DNA of 64,000 nt from Circinella umbellata. Its lineage: Eukaryota > Mucoromycota > Mucoromycetes > Mucorales > Lichtheimiaceae. Location of the stretch: the NCBI GenBank assembly GCA_025093555.1, contig JAIWNF010000008.1:919464-983463 (forward strand). The letters run 5' to 3'. Shown one piece after another: positions 60,065-64,000 of this stretch. Positions within the stretch are counted from its first letter, which is position 1. Every line of letters starts with the position of its first letter. Below the pieces are notes generated by a model. The model worked only from the letters and a program-made list of their open reading frames with translations, was not told the origin of the DNA and did no database searches. The position numbers and the translations under genes were made by a program.

Positions 60065-63000
60065 ATGAGCGAACTTATTGGTACAAGATATCCAACCCGT
60101 GATGAACTCAAGGCATCTGTTCAATCATACGCAAGAAAGAATGGCTTTGCAGTCAAACAAAGTGTCAATGGACAAGGTGTTGGTATTCTGTTCAAGTGCT
60201 CCTGTGAAGGTAATGGTAACGAGGATAAGCTTGGAGAGGATCGAAAACGCATGAAGAATAGCCAGAGAAGTGGCTGTAAATGGAAGCTCACAGCTTCCTT
60301 ACCCAAGAAGGCCAAAGAAGGTGAAGAGGATCGGTTGTGGGAGGTTCGAGTCTTACGACTTCATTCTGGTCATAAATTTGACACCAAGAATCAGGGTACA
60401 CCAGAGAGCATATCAGATGAAAACAGCAACATGGTACATCATAACCATGTATTAATCAAAAACAATGACTCAGCTTTATGCAAGGTTTATAGCCAATATC
60501 GAAAGCGTTCAGATACCGTTATCAACACTCTGTCATCATTAAATCGGAATGTCCCTGCACAAGATATTATCAATACAATCGCCCATACACACAATGGATT
60601 TGTCATGACGCCCAAAGATGTTTATAACTTCTATCAAATGACTGCTAGCACACCAGGTGCTTCCACCGAATTTCGCCCCTTATTGGAGTTTTTGCAAGGA
60701 GAAGGCTATATTGTTCACTATGAGGTGACAAGACCAGGAAATACTCTCAAGGCTCTATTTGTTATTCATCCCGATTCTATAATGCTTGCTAGACGTTTTT
60801 CAGAAGTAACGCTCATAGATTCAACATACAAGGTTAATTTTCATAACATGCCTCTTGTTCACATTGTTGGTGTCTGTAATCTTGGAAGTCGTCAGCTTCG
60901 TACATTTCTTATTGCATGCTGTGTAATGGTGGATGAAAAAGAGTCTTCCTACACCTGGATGGCCAAAAAATTACATGATATTGTATGGCCTACATCATCT
61001 ATTTTTTCACCCCCTGCACTTTTTGTTACCGACCAAGATCCTCAACTTATCAAGAGCATCCACAGTGAATTTCCATCAAGTGATACTATTCGGTGCGCCT
61101 GGCATGTTCAAAAGAATTTCTCTGACAGGTATAATGGCAAGTTTACTCCAAAGAAGCGGGGACAGAAATACTCAGACCAAGATAAAATGGATCATATTGT
61201 CAGCAAGCTACTATGGTGTAGAACAGAAAAAGAGTTTGACAACGCTGTTGAGTGCTATTATAAACATATTCCCAAGTCTTCAATTGAAGCAGAGCTAAAG
61301 AGTTATATGGCTAGGTAATTTTTAAAACTCTATGCTTATATTTGATTATCTTTACCATTACTACTGGCACTATTGCATTTTATTACTGTAATAACCGTTA
61401 TAAAATAATTATTCTTGTGTAATAGCTGTTTAGAAAATAAGCACGTCTGGGGTGGTTATTGGTGTGAACAGTTTCCTCATTTTCAATCCCGAACAACATC
61501 AAGGGTCGAATCATACCATAAAAGCTTAAAAGCACGGATAACTAAGTATGGTTCTTTGTTACATTTATTTCAAAAGATAAACGAGAAGCGTAATTGGATG
61601 GTATGTTTGTTCTATCTACATTTCTTTTTATAAAACATACACCAATATAATTATAATTTTATACAAGGACTAACATACATACTGTATTATAATATATAGA
61701 TGGAGGATGAAGACGGTGAGCTTTATTTAGAGCTACTGAAGCAACCCGTGATCATATCAAGTGATGCAGCAAAATACTTCGAGAACCTCCTTGGACGCGT
61801 TTCTCACTATGCTTTATATATCCTACGTAATGAATATATCAATATCGATGAAGATAACCACAATGACAATTGCTGCTGTATTGTAAAGCAAAACCTTCGA
61901 CTTCCATGTCGCCATGCAATGATTAAAAGTGATATGCCAATTTTATTAGAAAGTGTGTATTCTTTCTGGCATATATATGAAGAAGGCAAGTATTTCGAGA
62001 AATATCATTATGTATATAAACTATTAGGTGTAATTTATAACGAGATCACTATTATGAACATACTAACATATACTTTTAATATCTATAGAAGCCGATGTTA
62101 GCATAAAAATTATCAGCAAAGAATTATCATCAAGGGCAACTACTATACTTTATACATTGCAAGAAAGATTTATACAGATCTACGATCACCAGCGCCTAAA
62201 CTTGTTAATGGATAATATTGAGAATATCTTGGCTAATGATGACGATATTTCTACTGACATCAATAAAATTCAAATGCCAAGAAAAATCAAAGCAAAAGGT
62301 CGTCCAAAAAAGCGAATCGCTAAACCAAGAAAAACAATCATCGATAAAATTAATTACGCAGACTTGAAACGTAAACGTGAAATTGGAAAAGAACGCTCAT
62401 CAGATATTGGTACCACTATTAACCACCACCCAAAAAAGAAGTAAGAATATATTTCATTTTTTCCAATGGATTCTTATACTGTAACTTTCTATACTTTGTT
62501 ATATAATAATACTGTTATACTTCTTAGACAACATATAGTGAAATCAGAGGAAAGCAACATACCAATTCCAAATATTCCCAAACGTCGTATCAAAAACGTG
62601 AGATGTAGTACTAATCAAGAAGACACACTCCATATATTACATGCCAAAGGTAATTCATAATTTGTTAATTCTAGATATCTTTTCTTATGTAGTGTAAGTA
62701 AAAAATTAACAAACGTTAAAAAATAGTACCATACGAACTGTATCTCGAGCCAAACAACACTAATTCTTGCTTTATCGATGCACCAATGGAAATGCTTTGG
62801 AGTTCAATACTGCCGTATATAAATCTCGACTCTGTTTCATTACTACACACACCTTACAATGTGGTTGATATTATGCTCCGTCTTTCCTCGCACTATCATC
62901 AAAAGAATACCATAACTGGCAGATCAATGGCTACCAGTATTGCACGCCGCTTTGCTTGGGGTCTTTCCGAATTTTCAGATCGACAAATGAACAGTGCTCA

Positions 63001-64000
63001 TTATTTCGTAAAACAACATTTACTGTCAAAGGCTTCATTGACATTTAAACAGAACTTTTTTCCGACATACACTTGTTCTACGATCTGTTCCTCTTGTGGT
63101 TTCAAATCAACACGAGAAAATCTGCTATTGGATATTGATACGGTTACTAGCGAGATAACTACAGAAGATCCTATTGAATTTACAGACCAGTTTTATGCTC
63201 ATCATGTACTGAATCCACGACAAGCAAAATGTAATTCGAAGGACTGTGCCCATAGAGATGCTACCCAAGAAAACATCATCACAAAATATTCTCCATTTTT
63301 GTTGATTGGGGCTGCCATGTGGAAAGATCCGCGATCAGATATAATTCAGTACACGCATTTTCCTTATGAGATGAAGTTCCATGATGCACATTATATACTA
63401 CATTCAAAAGTACACAGTGTGACTGATGATGGATTTCATTTTTATACAGTTGCAACTGTTGAACATAATAGTGAGCGATTCCTGGCTCGCTTTGACAATC
63501 TTAAACCCAATGTTGAAATTATAACGAATCGAGTATCACGAACCTCACAAGAAGTACTTTGCCAACCAGACAAAACTACTTTTGTATGCTACAAGCTATC
63601 AACAATCAACAAGATACGGCCAACACTAATGGATACATTAGAAATCAATGAATCAGATGCCGTGTTGAGCCCTCGGTTGATTGGCGGTCGTGATGGTTCT
63701 TGTAAGTGTAATTTTTTTCACAGTAAAATATTTATCTACCTATTACTAAAAGTTCTAATACTGTATGTGTTGTATATAGTGAGCCAGTGCTACTTCTGTA
63801 AGAAAAAGTTACCGACACCGTTCACGAAAGTAATACAAGACCTTCATTCTAAGTACTCTATAACCGAAAGAATGCAGAAGTATTGCCAGAAGTACTTACT
63901 TAGACGAGGACCAATGAGCATGAAGCAGCGAGAAATCATTAATTTACATGATACACTTGGCTTAAGTAAGCAAGAACATGATCACTTCTGCTGGACACAT
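60065..64000 (+). CDS. FAR1-MULE transposase fused to a SWIM finger and USP-like cysteine peptidase (3' end outside window)
   Basis: Seven exons join(60065..61314,61426..61600,61700..61985,62089..62440,62528..62649,62727..63701,63780..>64000) stay open for 1127 codons to the window end. Order: FAR1-type DNA-binding domain (about residues 8-105: SYARKNGFAVKQSVNGQGVG, GCKWKLTA, GHKFDTKNQ); MULE transposase with likely DDE residues D252 (LIDSTYK), D323 (FVTDQDPQ) and E445 (SRVESYHKSLK) plus CAWHVQKNF; a SWIM finger (C533/C535, C545, H547); a basic AT-hook-like linker (KAKGRPKKRIAKPRK); then a peptidase-like domain with Cys743 (NTNSCFIDAPMEMLW), a Cys-pair finger (CSTICSSCGF, CNSKDCAH), His966 (DGFHFYTVATV) and D985 (RFDN). 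The latter spacing matches ubiquitin-specific proteases/USPL1. Intron 3 is GC-AG (61986-62088) with a perfect TACTAAC at 62061-62067. Fusion is judged from continuous frame across all introns; two adjacent genes remain possible. Confidence 0.8.
61986..62088 (+). other. GC-AG intron in the transposase-peptidase gene
   Basis: The donor is AAG|GCAAGT, the consensus for GC-type introns, and the acceptor is TATAG. A TACTAAC branch site lies 21 bases before the acceptor end. Removing it joins YEE to EADVSIKIIS in frame; retaining it leads to a stop at 62099. Confidence 0.75.

Noticed and set aside
1..64000. tRNA, rRNA or CRISPR arrays
   Set aside because: I looked for tRNA T-loop consensus, rRNA-like blocks and regularly spaced short repeats and found none; a covariance-model scan could not be run.

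Overview
The window is nuclear DNA of a fungus, most likely an early-diverging Mucoromycota (Mucorales-type) species. Reasons: short GT-AG introns in nearly every gene, AT-rich intergenic DNA full of homopolymer and (TA)n/(TTA)n tracts, polyQ/polyN tracts in proteins, an ERT1/AcuK-type Zn2Cys6 regulator, a secreted Rhizomucor-like class 3 lipase, and Fanzor/TnpB-like, Tnp2-like and MULE-like transposon remains. The assignment is by inference; no rRNA or other marker gene is present. Exon joins given here were built by hand from splice consensus, reading-frame continuity and family similarity, and each intact model has a length divisible by three.

Gene-rich part: 0.7-3.7 kb (mitochondrial pyrimidine nucleotide carrier; small YABBY/HMG-like protein), 14.4-31.9 kb (Vid30/RanBPM-type GID subunit; BRCA1-like RING/RanBP2-zinc-finger/tandem-BRCT protein; FAD synthase; adenine phosphoribosyltransferase; F-box/LRR-like protein; CYSTM-like peptide; SNW1/Prp45 splicing factor; diacylglycerol/sphingoid lipid kinase) and 37.1-45.9 kb (ERT1-like regulator; eIF3i; secreted lipase; phosphoserine aminotransferase). 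These are independent housekeeping genes in head-to-head or tail-to-tail arrangement, not a pathway cluster. The GID subunit and the ERT1-like regulator both belong to families that control gluconeogenesis, but they lie 20 kb apart.

Mobile and degenerate part: 6.4-9.6 kb is a decayed Tnp2-type transposase gene on the minus strand. Next to it is a separate 2.97-kb element (9778-12751) with 54-bp terminal inverted repeats and a broken zinc-finger protein I cannot assign. From 46.7 to 59.4 kb the sequence is a transposon graveyard: a Fanzor/TnpB-like remnant, a palindrome with two ~720-bp arms, a dead gene split by a 2.1-kb element with a 10-bp target duplication that itself carries a foldback insertion, a second foldback element, a relic of a PD-(D/E)XK-like family, and a ~281-bp tandem repeat.

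The most striking gene is at the right edge (60065 to beyond 64000): one continuous open gene model joining a FAR1 domain, a MULE DDE transposase, a SWIM zinc finger and a USP-like cysteine peptidase, with one GC-AG intron. It is cut by the window end. The BRCA1-like protein and the tiny YABBY-like protein are the other two observations I would follow first.
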